Assembly (NCBI RefSeq): GCF_000379425.1
Contig: NZ_KB902215.1
Span: 124,001 to 188,000, forward strand
Source of the DNA: Corynebacterium lubricantis DSM 45231
Lineage (GTDB): Bacteria > Actinomycetota > Actinomycetes > Mycobacteriales > Mycobacteriaceae
Direction: 5' to 3'
Length of the DNA stretch: 64,000 nt
Shown here: positions 7,768-18,340 of the stretch, piece after piece
Position numbering within the stretch: the stretch's first letter is position 1
Layout: every line of letters begins with the position of its first letter
Notes under the pieces: generated by a model
Seen by the model: only the letters and a program-made list of their open reading frames with translations
The model's database searches: none
What the model was told of the DNA's origin: nothing
Translations under genes and position numbers: made by a program

Positions 7768-9294
7768 ATGACAGTAGAAGTCACCAACGAAGTGCAGAAC
7801 CCTTCGTCGGGGAATGAGGACAAAGGAAGCAAAGCGTCCAGGATTAGGCGCGGTGAGCGCCCTCCGCTACCCATGCGAACTTGGCTCGTTGTGCTCGTGG
7901 TGTTGATCTCAGGCGCCGGGCTCATCGGCAGTTCCTTGGCCGTGCACACGATTCTGCGCGAGGTGTTGTACCAGCGCGTCGACGACGACCTCACCGCGGG
8001 CATCGATTCGTGGGCGCGTGGAAACCAATTGCAGCGCGCCTCCTCGGTCTCAGGGTTACCTTCTGACTACTGCCAAATCACGCTCTCCCCGCATGGCTCC
8101 ATCCGGATTGTCAACGATCAGGGGAGTCCGCCGGACTACACCCAAATCTCCGAATACGGTGTGCCCATCACCATCAACTCCATGGAGCATTCCCTGGAGG
8201 ACCGGGAATGGCGCGCCATTGCTGCACCGAGCCCGGACGGTTCGATCACTATCGTGGCTAAATCTCTCGACCAAGAGGACAACCTGCTGCGTAGCCTGAT
8301 GGCTATCCAAACCATCATCGCAGTCATCGTCCTGTTGCTGATGGGTATTGCGGCCCACTACCTCGTGCGCCGCGCACTGCGTCCGCTGCGCGAGGTGGAA
8401 AGCACCGCTCTTGCGATCGCCGACGGCGACTTGGATCGTCGTGTTCCTGAGTGGCCTCGCGAGACCGAGGTTGGCGAACTGTCCTACGCGCTGAACAAGA
8501 TGCTCGGTCGGCTCACCGATTCCGTCGAAGAGTCAAAGTCGAAAGAGGAACAGATGCGCCGCTTCGTCGGCGACGCCTCGCACGAGTTGCGCACGCCTTT
8601 GACCAGCCTGCGCGGGTTCACCGAGCTGTACCGTCAGGGCGCGACTGATGACGTGGATTTCGTACTCGGCAAAATCGACGACGAGTCGAAGCGCATGAAA
8701 TTCCTTGTCGAAGACCTCCTCGCACTGACCAGAGCCGAAGGCTCACGGTTGAACCTGAAGTCGGTGGACATGCTGGAGCTCACCCTCGCCGTGGCAAGCT
8801 CTGCGCGCGCCGCTTTCCCAGAGCGGACGATCTCCGTGGAAAACTCCACCGCCGCTGTCCCGCTGATTCAAGGCGACCCCGACCGGATGCACCAAATCCT
8901 GCTCAACCTAGTTGTCAACGGCCTCAAGCATGGCGGTAGCGACGCAGAGGTGCGTATGACCTTGCGGCAAGACAATGATAACGTCTACATCGACGTCGCG
9001 GACAACGGAATCGGCATGAACGAAGAGGTGTCCAAGCACATCTTCGAGCGTTTCTACCGCGCCGATACATCACGCACCCGCGGCAACGGAGGTGGCTCGG
9101 GTCTCGGCCTGGCCATTACTAAGTCCCTGGTCGAGCAGCACAACGGCACCATTTCGGTGGCATCGGTCGAAGGCGAGGGCTCCACCTTCACCGTCACACT
9201 GCCTCGCCTGCGAGACTCCTTCGGGGAAGGCCAGGGCGACGACGCAGCCGACGAAAAAACGGACAATAAGAAAGAAAAGAAGTCGAAGTCTTGA
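7768..9294 (+). CDS. phoS: Sensor histidine kinase PhoS
   Basis: Membrane kinase partner of PhoR, 508 residues. Two membrane segments (about 36-58 and 178-200) flank an extracytoplasmic sensor domain; a HAMP linker with RRALRPLREVE follows, then the H-box FVGDASHELRTPLTSLRGF with phospho-acceptor His272, N-box NLVVNGLKHGG, G1 DNGIGM, the F-box FERFYRADTSR and G2 GGGSGLGLAI. The C-terminal tail is highly charged (KTDNKKEKKSKS). The long basic N-terminal stretch before the first membrane segment is typical of the corynebacterial protein. All catalytic boxes are intact. Confidence 0.92.
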   Translation: MTVEVTNEVQNPSSGNEDKGSKASRIRRGERPPLPMRTWLVVLVVLISGAGLIGSSLAVHTILREVLYQRVDDDLTAGIDSWARGNQLQRASSVSGLPSDYCQITLSPHGSIRIVNDQGSPPDYTQISEYGVPITINSMEHSLEDREWRAIAAPSPDGSITIVAKSLDQEDNLLRSLMAIQTIIAVIVLLLMGIAAHYLVRRALRPLREVESTALAIADGDLDRRVPEWPRETEVGELSYALNKMLGRLTDSVEESKSKEEQMRRFVGDASHELRTPLTSLRGFTELYRQGATDDVDFVLGKIDDESKRMKFLVEDLLALTRAEGSRLNLKSVDMLELTLAVASSARAAFPERTISVENSTAAVPLIQGDPDRMHQILLNLVVNGLKHGGSDAEVRMTLRQDNDNVYIDVADNGIGMNEEVSKHIFERFYRADTSRTRGNGGGSGLGLAITKSLVEQHNGTISVASVEGEGSTFTVTLPRLRDSFGEGQGDDAADEKTDNKKEKKSKS

Positions 9295-9328
9295 CCTTGC
9301 CCCTGCGGCAAGGCTCACACTGAGCATC

Positions 9329-10099
9329 ATGACCGACAAAGAGTTCACCATTGGCCAAGCCGCACAGATCCTCGGGGTCACCCCCAAGGCACTGCGGCAT
9401 TGGGACGATATCGGTGTACTCACCCCGACGTGGCGCACGTGGTCCGATTATCGGCTCTACACAGAGCAGGATCTCGAGCGCGGCGCAGCCATCGTGTTGT
9501 ACCAGGCGGCGGGGGTCAAGCTCGCAGACATTGCAGTGCTTATCGACGACGCACGCGGCGCACACCTTTCTGCGGCGTTGCGCGAGCACCGCGAGGGGCT
9601 CGTCGCAAAGCAAACTGCTCTAAAGCGCCAGCTTGAATCGGTCGATCAACTAATCGCACAGGCCGAACAAGGAGAATCGACAATGGATAAATTGGCGCAG
9701 TACTTCGGCGAAAACATGCCGGAATATCAAAAAGAAGCAGAAGAGCGCTGGGGCGACTCAGACGAGTGGGCGCAGTCCCAGGCGCGGGTGGACAACCTCA
9801 AAGATGAGGATTGGGCCCGCTTCAAGCAGGAACAGGACGAGTTTGCGCGCGACCTTGCCGCGGCGAAAGACTCCGGTGTGCAGCCGGGCAGTGCTGAGGC
9901 GCTAGAACTTGTGGAGCGCCACCGTGCATCGATTGGGCAGTGGTACGAATGCTCGCGGGCCCGTCAATGGGTGCTGGCCCAGATGTACACCCAAGACAAG
10001 CGGTTCTCCGCTGCCTACGGAGGTAACGAGGCCTACCTGCTTTCCCTTGTGGAAAAGCAGGCGGAACTCGAGGGGATTACAGAGCCGAACTGGGGCTAA
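9329..10099 (+). CDS. MerR-family regulator with TipAS-type C-terminal domain
   Basis: 256 residues. N-terminal MerR winged helix FTIGQAAQILGVTPKALRHWDDIGVL at 5-30, then a coiled-coil dimer helix (ALREHREGLVAKQTALKRQL), and from about residue 120 a helical TipAS-like domain (MDKLAQYFGENMPEYQKEAEERW) known from thiostrepton-sensing TipA and from other drug-sensing regulators. Ligand unknown. ATG 9329 starts 34 bp after phoS; an upstream in-frame extension lies inside phoS and is not credible. Convergent with the HIT gene, only 3 bp apart. Confidence 0.85.
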   Translation: MTDKEFTIGQAAQILGVTPKALRHWDDIGVLTPTWRTWSDYRLYTEQDLERGAAIVLYQAAGVKLADIAVLIDDARGAHLSAALREHREGLVAKQTALKRQLESVDQLIAQAEQGESTMDKLAQYFGENMPEYQKEAEERWGDSDEWAQSQARVDNLKDEDWARFKQEQDEFARDLAAAKDSGVQPGSAEALELVERHRASIGQWYECSRARQWVLAQMYTQDKRFSAAYGGNEAYLLSLVEKQAELEGITEPNWG

Positions 10100-10102
10100 A
10101 GG

Positions 10103-10528
10103 CTAGTTGGGGAAACCGTTCTCGTCGGTGCCCAGTGCTTCGCGGAGCTTCGCCGCAGCCTCATCCATCTTCTCCGGGTCGGTCTGATCCGCAGGAATGG
10201 CAGCCGAGAGGTTATAGCCCGACATGTCGTTCGCAGGGAACACATGGATGTGGGTGTGAGGAACCTCGAAACCTGCGATGAGGTAGGCGGCGCGCTCGGC
10301 GTCGAACACCTCGATGATGGCACGGCCAATGTCCTGGGAGAGTTCATTGAGGGCTAGCCAGGTTTCAGGCTTCAGATCAGTCCACTTGTCAACCTCTTCA
10401 ACGGGAATAACCAGGGTGTGACCGTAGGTAACTGGGTTGATGGACAGGAAGGCTACGACGTCTTCATCGCGGTAGATGAAGCGACCAGGGAGCTCTCCGT
10501 TAATGATCTTCGTGAATACGCTACTCAT
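10103..10528 (-). CDS. HIT-family nucleotide hydrolase/transferase
   Basis: 141 residues with the histidine triad HTHIHVFP at about residues 92-99 and the N-terminal CDS-like opening [24 protein letters not shown] seen in HINT/HIT proteins. Members cleave nucleoside phosphoramidates or related AMP conjugates; the natural substrate cannot be told here. Divergent from purD with a 40-bp gap; its leader holds AAGG about 8 nt before the ATG. Confidence 0.88.
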   Translation of the reverse strand: MSSVFTKIINGELPGRFIYRDEDVVAFLSINPVTYGHTLVIPVEEVDKWTDLKPETWLALNELSQDIGRAIIEVFDAERAAYLIAGFEVPHTHIHVFPANDMSGYNLSAAIPADQTDPEKMDEAAAKLREALGTDENGFPN

Positions 10529-10555
10529 GATGCCAAACCTTACCTATTTGCGCGC

Positions 10556-10561
10556 TACGAT
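10556..10561 (+). promoter_or_regulatory. -10 hexamer for leaderless purD
   Basis: TACGAT ends 7 nt before ATG 10569, which begins [10 protein letters not shown]. No ribosome site is present, so the transcript probably begins at or next to the start codon. Confidence 0.5.
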
Positions 10562-10568
10562 GAGCGAC

Positions 10569-11810
10569 ATGCGCATACTCATTATTGGATCCGGAGGCCG
10601 CGAGCACGCCCTTGCGAAGGCCATGGACGGACACGAGCTTTTTGTCGCCCCAGGTAACGCGGGAATCGCTGAGATTGCCACCTGTTTGCCCTGCGACGTG
10701 AAAGACCCCCTCGATGTGGTGAAGGTCGCCCGCGAGGTCGAAGCGGACCTGGTTGTGATTGGCCCAGAGATTCCGCTGGTCGCAGGTGCCGGCGACGCAC
10801 TCCGTGAGGCAGGATTCGCAGTCTTCGGCCCCTCTCAAGAGGCCGCGCAGATCGAGGGCTCGAAGGCCTTCGCTAAAGACGTGATGGCAGCCGCCGGTGT
10901 CAAGACCGCGCAGGCTGAGCGCATCACCGATGTCAGCGAGATCGACGGTGTGCTTGATAACTTCGGCCCGAATTATGTGGTCAAGGATGACGGGCTTGCC
11001 GGCGGTAAGGGTGTTGTGGTCACCCAGGACCGCGAGGCAGCAGCCGAGCACGCCCGCAGTGTCATCGAAGGCGGCAATCCGGTGCTCGTGGAATCCTTCC
11101 TCGACGGCCCCGAGGTCAGCCTGTTCTGCCTGGTTGACGGCGAAACCGTCGTGCCGCTACTTCCCGCACAGGATCACAAGCGCGCCTACGACGAAGACGA
11201 GGGCCCCAACACCGGTGGCATGGGTGCCTATGCGCCGCTGCCCTGGCTTCCCGAGGAGGGCGTGCAGCGCATCGTCACCGAGGTAGTCGAACCCGTGGCG
11301 AAGGAAATGGTCAAGCGCGGAATTCCTTACTCCGGTCTGCTCTATGCGGGCCTGGCGTGGGGCGCAGACGGCCCATCCGTGATTGAGTTCAACGCCCGTT
11401 TCGGTGACCCGGAGACCCAAGCAGTCCTGGCGTTGCTGGAAACCCCACTGGCCGACGTGCTGGCAGCCACCGCGAACGGCACGCTGGATCAGCAGCCTGA
11501 GCTGCAGTGGAAAGACGGCTCGGCAATTACGGTGGTGCTCGCAGCCGAAAACTACCCTGCATCACCTGTCACCGGTGGTGCTATCACCGGTGCCGGCCTT
11601 GAGCGCGCGGTTCATGCCGGTACGTCCACGAATGACAACGGCGAGCTTGTCTCTAGCGGTGGGCGCGTGCTCAACGTGGTGGGTGTCGGCGCTGATCTCG
11701 CGGAAGCACGCCAAGATGCCTACGCCCAGATCGAGCAAATCCAGCTGGACGGTTCCTTCTACCGCCGTGACATCGGACGGCGTGCGCTCGACGGAGAGAT
11801 CACGGTTTAA
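10569..11810 (+). CDS. purD: Phosphoribosylamine-glycine ligase PurD
   Basis: Second step of purine synthesis: ATP-dependent joining of glycine to phosphoribosylamine. 413 residues, standard length for this ATP-grasp enzyme. [16 protein letters not shown] at the start, [19 protein letters not shown]-grasp segment [37 protein letters not shown] and [12 protein letters not shown] are all diagnostic. An ATG three codons upstream (10560) is possible. The aminotransferase gene follows after 9 bp. Confidence 0.96.
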   Translation: MRILIIGSGGREHALAKAMDGHELFVAPGNAGIAEIATCLPCDVKDPLDVVKVAREVEADLVVIGPEIPLVAGAGDALREAGFAVFGPSQEAAQIEGSKAFAKDVMAAAGVKTAQAERITDVSEIDGVLDNFGPNYVVKDDGLAGGKGVVVTQDREAAAEHARSVIEGGNPVLVESFLDGPEVSLFCLVDGETVVPLLPAQDHKRAYDEDEGPNTGGMGAYAPLPWLPEEGVQRIVTEVVEPVAKEMVKRGIPYSGLLYAGLAWGADGPSVIEFNARFGDPETQAVLALLETPLADVLAATANGTLDQQPELQWKDGSAITVVLAAENYPASPVTGGAITGAGLERAVHAGTSTNDNGELVSSGGRVLNVVGVGADLAEARQDAYAQIEQIQLDGSFYRRDIGRRALDGEITV

Positions 11811-11819
11811 GCTAGAACC

Positions 11820-12986
11820 ATGAACGAATCGCTTGGTAGTGGCCAATCAATCTCTCAGCGCGGGCAAGTCCAGCCGTTTCGCGTGATGCGCATGCTCGAC
11901 CTGGTGCACCGGCGCAAGCGTGAAGGCAAAGATACGATCATGTTGTGTGCGGGACAGCCCTCCACGGGCGCCCCGGCGCCCGCGCTTGAGGCTGTCTCCG
12001 AGGTGCTGCACACCGATGCCCTGGGCTACACCGAGGTTGTCGGCGACCGTGAGCTGCGCGAAATCATCGCGAACTGGCACTCCGAGACCTACGGCGTGAC
12101 TACCAACGCGGACAATGTCATTATCACCACCGGTTCCTCCGGCGGCTTCGTCAATGCATTCCTGGCCTGCCTCGATGCAGGCGATACCGTGGCGCTGCCC
12201 CGGCCCGGTTACCCGGCGTACCGCAATATTTTGGAGTCGCTGGGCTGCAAGATCGTCGATATGGTCTGCGATGCCTCCACGCGTTTCCAGCCCACGGCCG
12301 ACATGTTGGATGAGCTCAAACCCGACGCCGTGATGGTGACCAGCCCGGGCAACCCCACCGGCACCATCATCGACCCGGAAGAACTCGAGCGCATTGCCAA
12401 GTGGTGCGACGACAACGGCGCCTGGCTGATCTCTGACGAGGACTACCACGGGATGAGCTTTGGGCGCCCTGAGGCCACCGCGCGCCAGTTCTCTGACAAC
12501 GCCATCGTCGTGGGCACCCTGTCGAAGTACTACTCCATGACCGGCTGGCGCGTGGGCTGGCTCATTTTGCCTGACGCACTGCTCGAACCGGTGGAAAATC
12601 TCCAGGCCTCCTTGGCACTGTGCGCTCCGGCAGTCTCCCAGGTAGCGGCGAAGGGAGCCTTCTCTGAAGCATCCCGAGCAACCCTGGACGGCTATGTCGA
12701 GGACTATCGCGCCGTGCGCGAGGTACTGCTTGAGGAATTACCGAAGACCGGCCTGGATACGATGGCGGACCCGGACGGCGGGCTCTACCTGTGGCTGGAT
12801 GTGTCGAAGTACACCGATGATTCCGAGGCCTGGTGCATCCAGCTTGTCGACGAGATCGGCGTCGCATTCGCGCCGGGCGTGGACTTTGATCCAGTCAACG
12901 GAAACACGTGGGTACGATTGAGCTTGTGTTCCACCCCTGAGCAGGCGCGCGACGCGTGTGCCCGCCTCGATGCTTACTTGAATTAG
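11820..12986 (+). CDS. Class I PLP-dependent aminotransferase
   Basis: 388 residues, fold type I. Substrate-phosphate loop TGSSGGFVNAF, the Asn in SPGNPTGTI, DEDYHGMSF and the Schiff-base lysine in TLSKYYSMTGWRVGWL are all present. The C-terminal Arg for carboxylate binding is in NTWVRLSLC. Likely substrates are aspartate, aromatic or branched amino acids; sequence alone does not decide. It sits between purD (9 bp) and purB (39 bp), so aspartate supply for PurB and PurC would be a reasonable but unproven role. A TAAGCT 6 nt upstream suggests a leaderless start. Confidence 0.88.
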   Translation: MNESLGSGQSISQRGQVQPFRVMRMLDLVHRRKREGKDTIMLCAGQPSTGAPAPALEAVSEVLHTDALGYTEVVGDRELREIIANWHSETYGVTTNADNVIITTGSSGGFVNAFLACLDAGDTVALPRPGYPAYRNILESLGCKIVDMVCDASTRFQPTADMLDELKPDAVMVTSPGNPTGTIIDPEELERIAKWCDDNGAWLISDEDYHGMSFGRPEATARQFSDNAIVVGTLSKYYSMTGWRVGWLILPDALLEPVENLQASLALCAPAVSQVAAKGAFSEASRATLDGYVEDYRAVREVLLEELPKTGLDTMADPDGGLYLWLDVSKYTDDSEAWCIQLVDEIGVAFAPGVDFDPVNGNTWVRLSLCSTPEQARDACARLDAYLN

Positions 12987-13025
12987 CTTGAATTAGAAGC
13001 CCGAACTACAAAGGAATTCGCTGCA

Positions 13026-14456
13026 GTGGCAAATAAACCAGTAATCGCAAACGTGCTCTCCTCCCGTTACGCCTCTCCAACGATGGCCCAGCTGTGGAGC
13101 CCGGAACACAAGATCATCCTGGAGCGCCAGCTCTGGATCGCCGTCATGCACGCCCAGAAGGACCTGGGCATCGACATCCCGAACGGCGCGATCGAGGCGT
13201 ACCAGGCCGTCATCGACCAGGTTGACCTAGACTCCATTGCAGCACGTGAGCGCGTTACCCGCCACGACGTGAAGGCCCGCATCGAAGAGTTCAACGCTTT
13301 GGCTGGCTACGAGGAAATCCACAAGGGCATGACCAGTCGTGACCTCACGGAGAACGTCGAGCAGCTCCAGGTGTACCGCTCGCTAGAAATCGTGCGCGAC
13401 AAGGCTGTGGCCGTGCTCAACCGCATCGGCAACCGCGCCGCCGAGTACAAGACGCTGGTCATGGCCGGTCGCTCCCACAACGTCGCCGCGCAGGCCACCA
13501 CTATGGGCAAGCGCTTCGCGTCTGCCGCCGACGAGATGCTCGTGGCCATGTCGCGTATCGACGATCTTCTGGGCCGCTACCCACTGCGCGGCATCAAGGG
13601 CCCGATGGGCACCTCCCAGGACATGCTGGATCTCCTCGACGGCGACCAGATCAAGCTGCAGTCCCTGGAAACCTCCATCGCCGACTACCTGGGCTTCTCC
13701 CAGATCTTCGATTCCGTGGGCCAGATCTACCCACGCTCCCTCGACTTCGATGTGGTCTCCGCGCTGGTCCAGCTGGGTGCTGGTCCATCGTCGCTGGCGA
13801 CCACGATTCGTCTGATGGCGGGCAACGAGACCGTCACCGAGGGCTTCAAAGAGGGCCAGGTTGGTTCGTCGGCCATGCCACACAAGATGAACGCACGTTC
13901 CTGTGAGCGTGTTTGTGGTTTCCAGGTCATCCTGCGCGGCTACCTCACCATGACCGCGGACCTGGCCGGTCAGCAGTGGAACGAAGGCGACGTCTTCTGC
14001 TCCGTGGTGCGCCGCGTTGCTTTGCCGGATGCATTCTTCGCCATGGACGGCATGCTGGAGACCTTCCTTACCGTCCTCGACGAGTTCGGCGTCTTCCCCG
14101 CCATGATCAACCGCGAGCTGGAGCGCTACCTGCCATTCCTGGGCACCACCCGCATCCTCATGGCGGCGGTGCGCAAGGGCGTCGGTCGCGAGACCGCGCA
14201 TGAGGTGATCAAGGAGAACGCGGTGGCCATGGCACTGGATATGCGCCAGGAAGGGGCAGAGCAGAACCTCACCGAGCGCCTCGCCGCAGATGGTCGCTTG
14301 AACATGACACAAGAAGAGCTCGACGGCGTGCTGGCGGACCGCGAGGTCTTTATCGGTGCATCGGAGACTCAGGTCAATAACGTGCTGCACCGCATCCAAG
14401 ATTTGGTCAACCGTTACCCAGAGGCAGCGAAGTACTCGCCAGGAGAAATCCTCTAA
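13026..14456 (+). CDS. purB: Adenylosuccinate lyase PurB
   Basis: Releases fumarate from SAICAR (giving AICAR) and from adenylosuccinate (giving AMP). 476 residues, fumarase/aspartase superfamily. The signature loop [16 protein letters not shown] carries the catalytic Ser; [14 protein letters not shown] and [17 protein letters not shown] (catalytic His) are also present. Codon use is strongly biased to C-ending codons, suggesting high expression. purC begins 64 bp downstream. Confidence 0.95.
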   Translation: MANKPVIANVLSSRYASPTMAQLWSPEHKIILERQLWIAVMHAQKDLGIDIPNGAIEAYQAVIDQVDLDSIAARERVTRHDVKARIEEFNALAGYEEIHKGMTSRDLTENVEQLQVYRSLEIVRDKAVAVLNRIGNRAAEYKTLVMAGRSHNVAAQATTMGKRFASAADEMLVAMSRIDDLLGRYPLRGIKGPMGTSQDMLDLLDGDQIKLQSLETSIADYLGFSQIFDSVGQIYPRSLDFDVVSALVQLGAGPSSLATTIRLMAGNETVTEGFKEGQVGSSAMPHKMNARSCERVCGFQVILRGYLTMTADLAGQQWNEGDVFCSVVRRVALPDAFFAMDGMLETFLTVLDEFGVFPAMINRELERYLPFLGTTRILMAAVRKGVGRETAHEVIKENAVAMALDMRQEGAEQNLTERLAADGRLNMTQEELDGVLADREVFIGASETQVNNVLHRIQDLVNRYPEAAKYSPGEIL

Positions 14457-14506
14457 GGGTCCTGACAGAGTTTTCGGTTCCGTTTCCCCCGTAGCGCACA
14501 GGGGAC

Positions 14507-14512
14507 TAAACT
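14507..14512 (+). promoter_or_regulatory. -10 hexamer for leaderless purC
   Basis: TAAACT ends 8 nt before ATG 14521. No Shine-Dalgarno in CTGTGGTCCC, the intervening stretch. Confidence 0.5.
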
Positions 14513-14520
14513 GTGGTCCC

Positions 14521-15414
14521 ATGCGACCAGAGTTGTCCGATTACACCCACCTTTCTGCAGGTAAGGTCCGCGAAATCTACGAGATCGACGCGGACACCTT
14601 GCTGATGGTGGCTACAGACCGTATTTCTGCTTTTGACTTCGCCTTGGAGCCACTGATCCCCGATAAGGGGCGCGTGCTCACGGCTACGAGTGTGTTCTTC
14701 TTCGAGCAGATCGATTTCCCGAATCACCTCGCCGGCCCCATCGACGATCCGCGCATCCCAGAAGAAGTGCTGGGGCGTGCGCTCGTCGTCAAGCGCCTTG
14801 AAATGATCCCATTCGAGTGCGTCGCGCGTGGCTACCTCACCGGATCGGGCCTGAAGGAGTACAAAGCTGACGGCACCGTGTGCGGCATTGAGCTGCCAGC
14901 GGGCCTGACCGAGGCCTCCAAGCTGGCCGAGCCGATCTTCACCCCGGCCACCAAGGCGGAGCAGGGTGACCACGACGAGAACGTTTCCTTCGAGTACGTC
15001 GTCGATAAGCTCGGCGAAGCCCGAGCCAACGAGCTGCGCGACGCAACGCTGAAAATCTACTCCGAGGCCTCCCGCATCGCCGAGGAAAAGGGCATCATCT
15101 TGGCTGACACGAAGCTCGAGTTCGGCCTCGATAAAGACGGCACATTAGTACTTGGCGACGAGGTGCTCACCCCCGATTCCTCCCGTTACTGGCCTGCCGA
15201 TACGTACGAAGAGGGCAAGGTTCAGCCGAGCTTTGATAAGCAGTACGTGCGTAACTGGTTGACCAGTGAGAAGTCTGGTTGGGAGCCGGGTAGCGAAACG
15301 CCTCCGCCTGCGCTGCCTGGTTCCGTGGTGGAAGCAACGCGCGAGCGCTACATCGAAGCCTACGAGCGCCTGAGTGGGGAAAAATTCCATTCGTGGTTGG
15401 GCGACTGCGTTTAA
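14521..15414 (+). CDS. purC: SAICAR synthetase PurC
   Basis: Joins aspartate to CAIR in an ATP-dependent reaction; PurB acts next. 297 residues with [20 protein letters not shown] at the N-terminus, [36 protein letters not shown] and [13 protein letters not shown], the standard nucleotide and substrate motifs. An upstream in-frame extension overlaps purB and is rejected. A separate leaderless promoter probably adds to read-through from purB. Confidence 0.95.
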   Translation: MRPELSDYTHLSAGKVREIYEIDADTLLMVATDRISAFDFALEPLIPDKGRVLTATSVFFFEQIDFPNHLAGPIDDPRIPEEVLGRALVVKRLEMIPFECVARGYLTGSGLKEYKADGTVCGIELPAGLTEASKLAEPIFTPATKAEQGDHDENVSFEYVVDKLGEARANELRDATLKIYSEASRIAEEKGIILADTKLEFGLDKDGTLVLGDEVLTPDSSRYWPADTYEEGKVQPSFDKQYVRNWLTSEKSGWEPGSETPPPALPGSVVEATRERYIEAYERLSGEKFHSWLGDCV

Positions 15415-15460
15415 TACCGCCTAAGACCGGTGTCGGCGTCAGTTGATAGCATTGGCGGTT

Positions 15461-17584
15461 ATGACGCATGACCCGATTTCAGCACCTGTCGCCCCGATCC
15501 ATCCCACCACGCGCAGCTTTCATGGCCGCGATTTTGTGGATAATTACGAGTGGCTGCGTGACAAGGAATCTCAGGAAACCCTGGATTACCTCAATGCAGA
15601 AAACGCTTACACCAAGCAGCAGACCGCCGACCTGGATGATCTGACCGAACAGGTCTTCCAGGAGATCAAGGGACGCACCAAAGAGACCGATATGTCGACC
15701 CCACAGCGTGCGGGAGACTTTTGGTACTACGGTCGCACCATCGAGGGGAAGAACTACGGGCTGAGCTGCCGCGTCCCCGTCGAGGAAGGCACCGACCCGT
15801 GGATTCCGCCGACGCTGCCAGAAGACGGCTCGGGGCTGCCCGGCGAGCAGATCATCTTGGACATGAATGAGCTTGCCGAGGGCCACGACTTCTTCTCCAT
15901 CGGCGCCTCCTCGGTGACAACCTCGGGGCGCTACCTGGCCTATTCCGTTGACACCGCTGGCAACGAGCGCTTCACCATGTACGTCAAGGACCTGGAAACA
16001 GGAGAGCTGCTCCCCGATACCCTGGAGGGCGTCTTCTACGGCGCCACGTGGGCGGGCGAGGACTACCTGTTCTACCAGCGCGTCGACGAGGCATGGCGCC
16101 CCGATTCCGTGTGGCGGCACAAGATGGGCACCGCGCCCGAAGAAGACGTGCTGGTCTACCGCGAAGAAGACGAAAAATTCAACGTGGGTGTGGGAGCAGA
16201 CCGCGCGGATCGCATCCTCGTGATCGAGTCTTCATCGAAGATCACCTCCGAGACCCGGGTGCTGGATATGCAGGACCCGGAGGGCGAGTTCACCGTGCTG
16301 TGGCCGCGCGAACAGGGCATCGAATACGGCGTCGACTACGTGGAGCTCCACGGCACCGAGTACTGGGTTGTCACCCACAATGCTCACGGCCCGAACTTCT
16401 CCGTCGGGCAATGCCGCAGGGATTCCGTGGTCCCGCTGCGCGAGCTCGATGAACTGGTCCGACACGACGACGAAGTCCGCATCGAAGGCGTAGACACCTA
16501 CCGCGACTTCATGGCACTTGTGTATCGCCGCGGAGGCATCGGACGCGTCGCGTTCATGCAATTCAACGGCGGGGAGTTCGGCGAGTTCGAGGAGTTGCGT
16601 TTCGACGAAGAGCTCTACACCGTGGGTGCCAGTGGCAACCCCGAGTGGGATGCTCCCGTTTACCGCCTGGCGTATGTCTCGTTCACACAACCTGCCCAAC
16701 TCTTCGACTACCGCGTGGCCACCGGCGAGAAAACCCTGCTGAAGGAACAAGAAATCCTCGGCGGCTACAACCCGGAGGAATACACGTCCTACCGCCAGTG
16801 GGCAAAAGCCGAAGACGGCACGCTCGTCCCCGTCTCCATCGTCCACCGCGCCGATTTAGACCGCAGCCAGCCACAGCCCACCTTGCTGTATGCCTATGGC
16901 TCCTACGAGACCTCGATCGATCCGGGCTTTTCCATCGCGCGCCTCTCGCTGATGGACCGTGGCATGATCTTTGCCATCGCGCACGTCCGCGGTGGCGGCG
17001 AGCTCGGCCGCCTCTGGTACGACAACGGCAAGTTGATGAAAAAGAAGAACACCTTCACCGACTTCATCGCCGTCGCCGACATGCTTATCGACGAAGGCCT
17101 TACCACTTCCTCCCAACTCGTCGCAGAGGGCGGATCCGCCGGCGGCCTGCTCATGGGTGCAATTGCGAACATGGCCCCGGAGAAATTCGCTGGAATCCAG
17201 GCCATCGTTCCTTTCGTCGACCCACTGACCTCAATTCTGATGCCGGAACTGCCGCTCACGGTCACCGAATGGGATGAATGGGGCGACCCGTACCACGATC
17301 CTGAGGTCTACGACTACATGGCTTCCTACGCACCTTACGAGAATATCGAGGCGAAGGAGTACCCAAATATCCTGGCGGTGACCAGCCTGAACGATACTCG
17401 CGTGCTCTATGTTGAGCCCGCTAAGTGGATCGCGGAACTGCGTGCGAAGGCAACCGGGGGCGAGTTCTTGCTCAAGTGCGAAATGAGCGCCGGCCACGGT
17501 GGCGTTTCAGGCCGATATGACCGGTGGCGCCAGACAGCATTCGAGTACGCGTGGACGCTGAAAACAGCGACCGCCGTGGAGTAG
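15461..17584 (+). CDS. ptrB: Oligopeptidase B / protease II (S9A)
   Basis: Cytosolic serine peptidase cleaving short peptides after basic residues. 707 residues: an N-terminal seven-bladed propeller region (about 70-410) and a C-terminal alpha/beta hydrolase with the nucleophile Ser559 in EGGSAGGLLMG and catalytic His in SAGHGGVSGRYD. GYNPEEYTSYRQWAKAEDG and IAHVRGGGELGR are typical of S9A. ATG 15461 is chosen over 15443 because TAGCAT lies 8 nt upstream. No signal peptide. Lies 46 bp after purC. Confidence 0.9.
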   Translation: MTHDPISAPVAPIHPTTRSFHGRDFVDNYEWLRDKESQETLDYLNAENAYTKQQTADLDDLTEQVFQEIKGRTKETDMSTPQRAGDFWYYGRTIEGKNYGLSCRVPVEEGTDPWIPPTLPEDGSGLPGEQIILDMNELAEGHDFFSIGASSVTTSGRYLAYSVDTAGNERFTMYVKDLETGELLPDTLEGVFYGATWAGEDYLFYQRVDEAWRPDSVWRHKMGTAPEEDVLVYREEDEKFNVGVGADRADRILVIESSSKITSETRVLDMQDPEGEFTVLWPREQGIEYGVDYVELHGTEYWVVTHNAHGPNFSVGQCRRDSVVPLRELDELVRHDDEVRIEGVDTYRDFMALVYRRGGIGRVAFMQFNGGEFGEFEELRFDEELYTVGASGNPEWDAPVYRLAYVSFTQPAQLFDYRVATGEKTLLKEQEILGGYNPEEYTSYRQWAKAEDGTLVPVSIVHRADLDRSQPQPTLLYAYGSYETSIDPGFSIARLSLMDRGMIFAIAHVRGGGELGRLWYDNGKLMKKKNTFTDFIAVADMLIDEGLTTSSQLVAEGGSAGGLLMGAIANMAPEKFAGIQAIVPFVDPLTSILMPELPLTVTEWDEWGDPYHDPEVYDYMASYAPYENIEAKEYPNILAVTSLNDTRVLYVEPAKWIAELRAKATGGEFLLKCEMSAGHGGVSGRYDRWRQTAFEYAWTLKTATAVE

Positions 17585-17650
17585 TTCCCGGGTTTTGAAG
17601 TGCTTGCGCTTAGCGCGCACTGCACGCAGACCTGTGGAAGAATAATCCCT

Positions 17651-18331
17651 ATGACCGGCCACCTCCTTGTATCTGTTTCATCTATTTTTGATGACACCCG
17701 CAAGGACGTGGCCAAACTCGTTTCCCGCCTCGACAAGGAAAAGATTCCGGTTTCCTTACTTGTTGCGCCACATATTGATGGCAACTGGCATTTGGCCAAA
17801 GATGCCAGCACACGCTCGTGGTTGGAGGAACAGCAAGAATCCGGGCGCACGCTCATCCTGAATGGTTTCGATCAACCCGTCCAGGGCAGGCGTTCGGAGT
17901 TTGCTCATCTGGAATCACATGAGGCCCGCCTGCGGCTCAAGGGGGCGACTCGCCAGATGAAAAGCATCGGGTTCGATCTGAATATTTTTGCCCCTCCGAG
18001 GTGGCGTCTCTCCGAGGGAACTCTGCAGGTACTGCCTGAATTCGACTTTAGCGTCGCTGCCTCGACGAAGGGGATCTATAACCTGTCGACGGGCGAATTC
18101 CTTGCTGCACGCAACCTTTCGGTCGGCGAGGGGTTCGGCGCAGCGAAATGGTGGCGCCGCAACATCATTCGCGCAGCGGAACGCGGTGCAGCAAAAGGAA
18201 ACTCCATTCGACTCTCCATCTCAGGCAGAAACCTTGCGGAGAAGAAAGTAGCCCGTGATTTTCTTGCGGCAGCAGTGGCTGCAGCGGATACGGGGGCAAT
18301 TCCCAGCGATTATCAATTACTTCATCGGTAG
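17651..18331 (+). CDS. DUF2334 polysaccharide-deacetylase-like protein
   Basis: 226 residues, beginning HLLVSVSSIFDDT, with a short barrel-like pattern: VSLLVAPHIDGNWHL, LILNGFDQP, IFAPPRWRLSEGTLQVL. This resembles DUF2334, a branch of the NodB/polysaccharide deacetylase superfamily, with the metal-site residues partly recognisable (Asp in FDD, His in APHID). There is no signal peptide, so it would act in the cytosol, which is odd for a wall-sugar deacetylase. Substrate unknown. The mpx gene follows after 9 bp. Confidence 0.65.
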   Translation: MTGHLLVSVSSIFDDTRKDVAKLVSRLDKEKIPVSLLVAPHIDGNWHLAKDASTRSWLEEQQESGRTLILNGFDQPVQGRRSEFAHLESHEARLRLKGATRQMKSIGFDLNIFAPPRWRLSEGTLQVLPEFDFSVAASTKGIYNLSTGEFLAARNLSVGEGFGAAKWWRRNIIRAAERGAAKGNSIRLSISGRNLAEKKVARDFLAAAVAAADTGAIPSDYQLLHR

Positions 18332-18340
18332 CCTAGGGGC

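Noticed and set aside
13383..14522. 379-codon open frame on the minus strand
   Set aside because: Mirror of purB, which has full family motifs.
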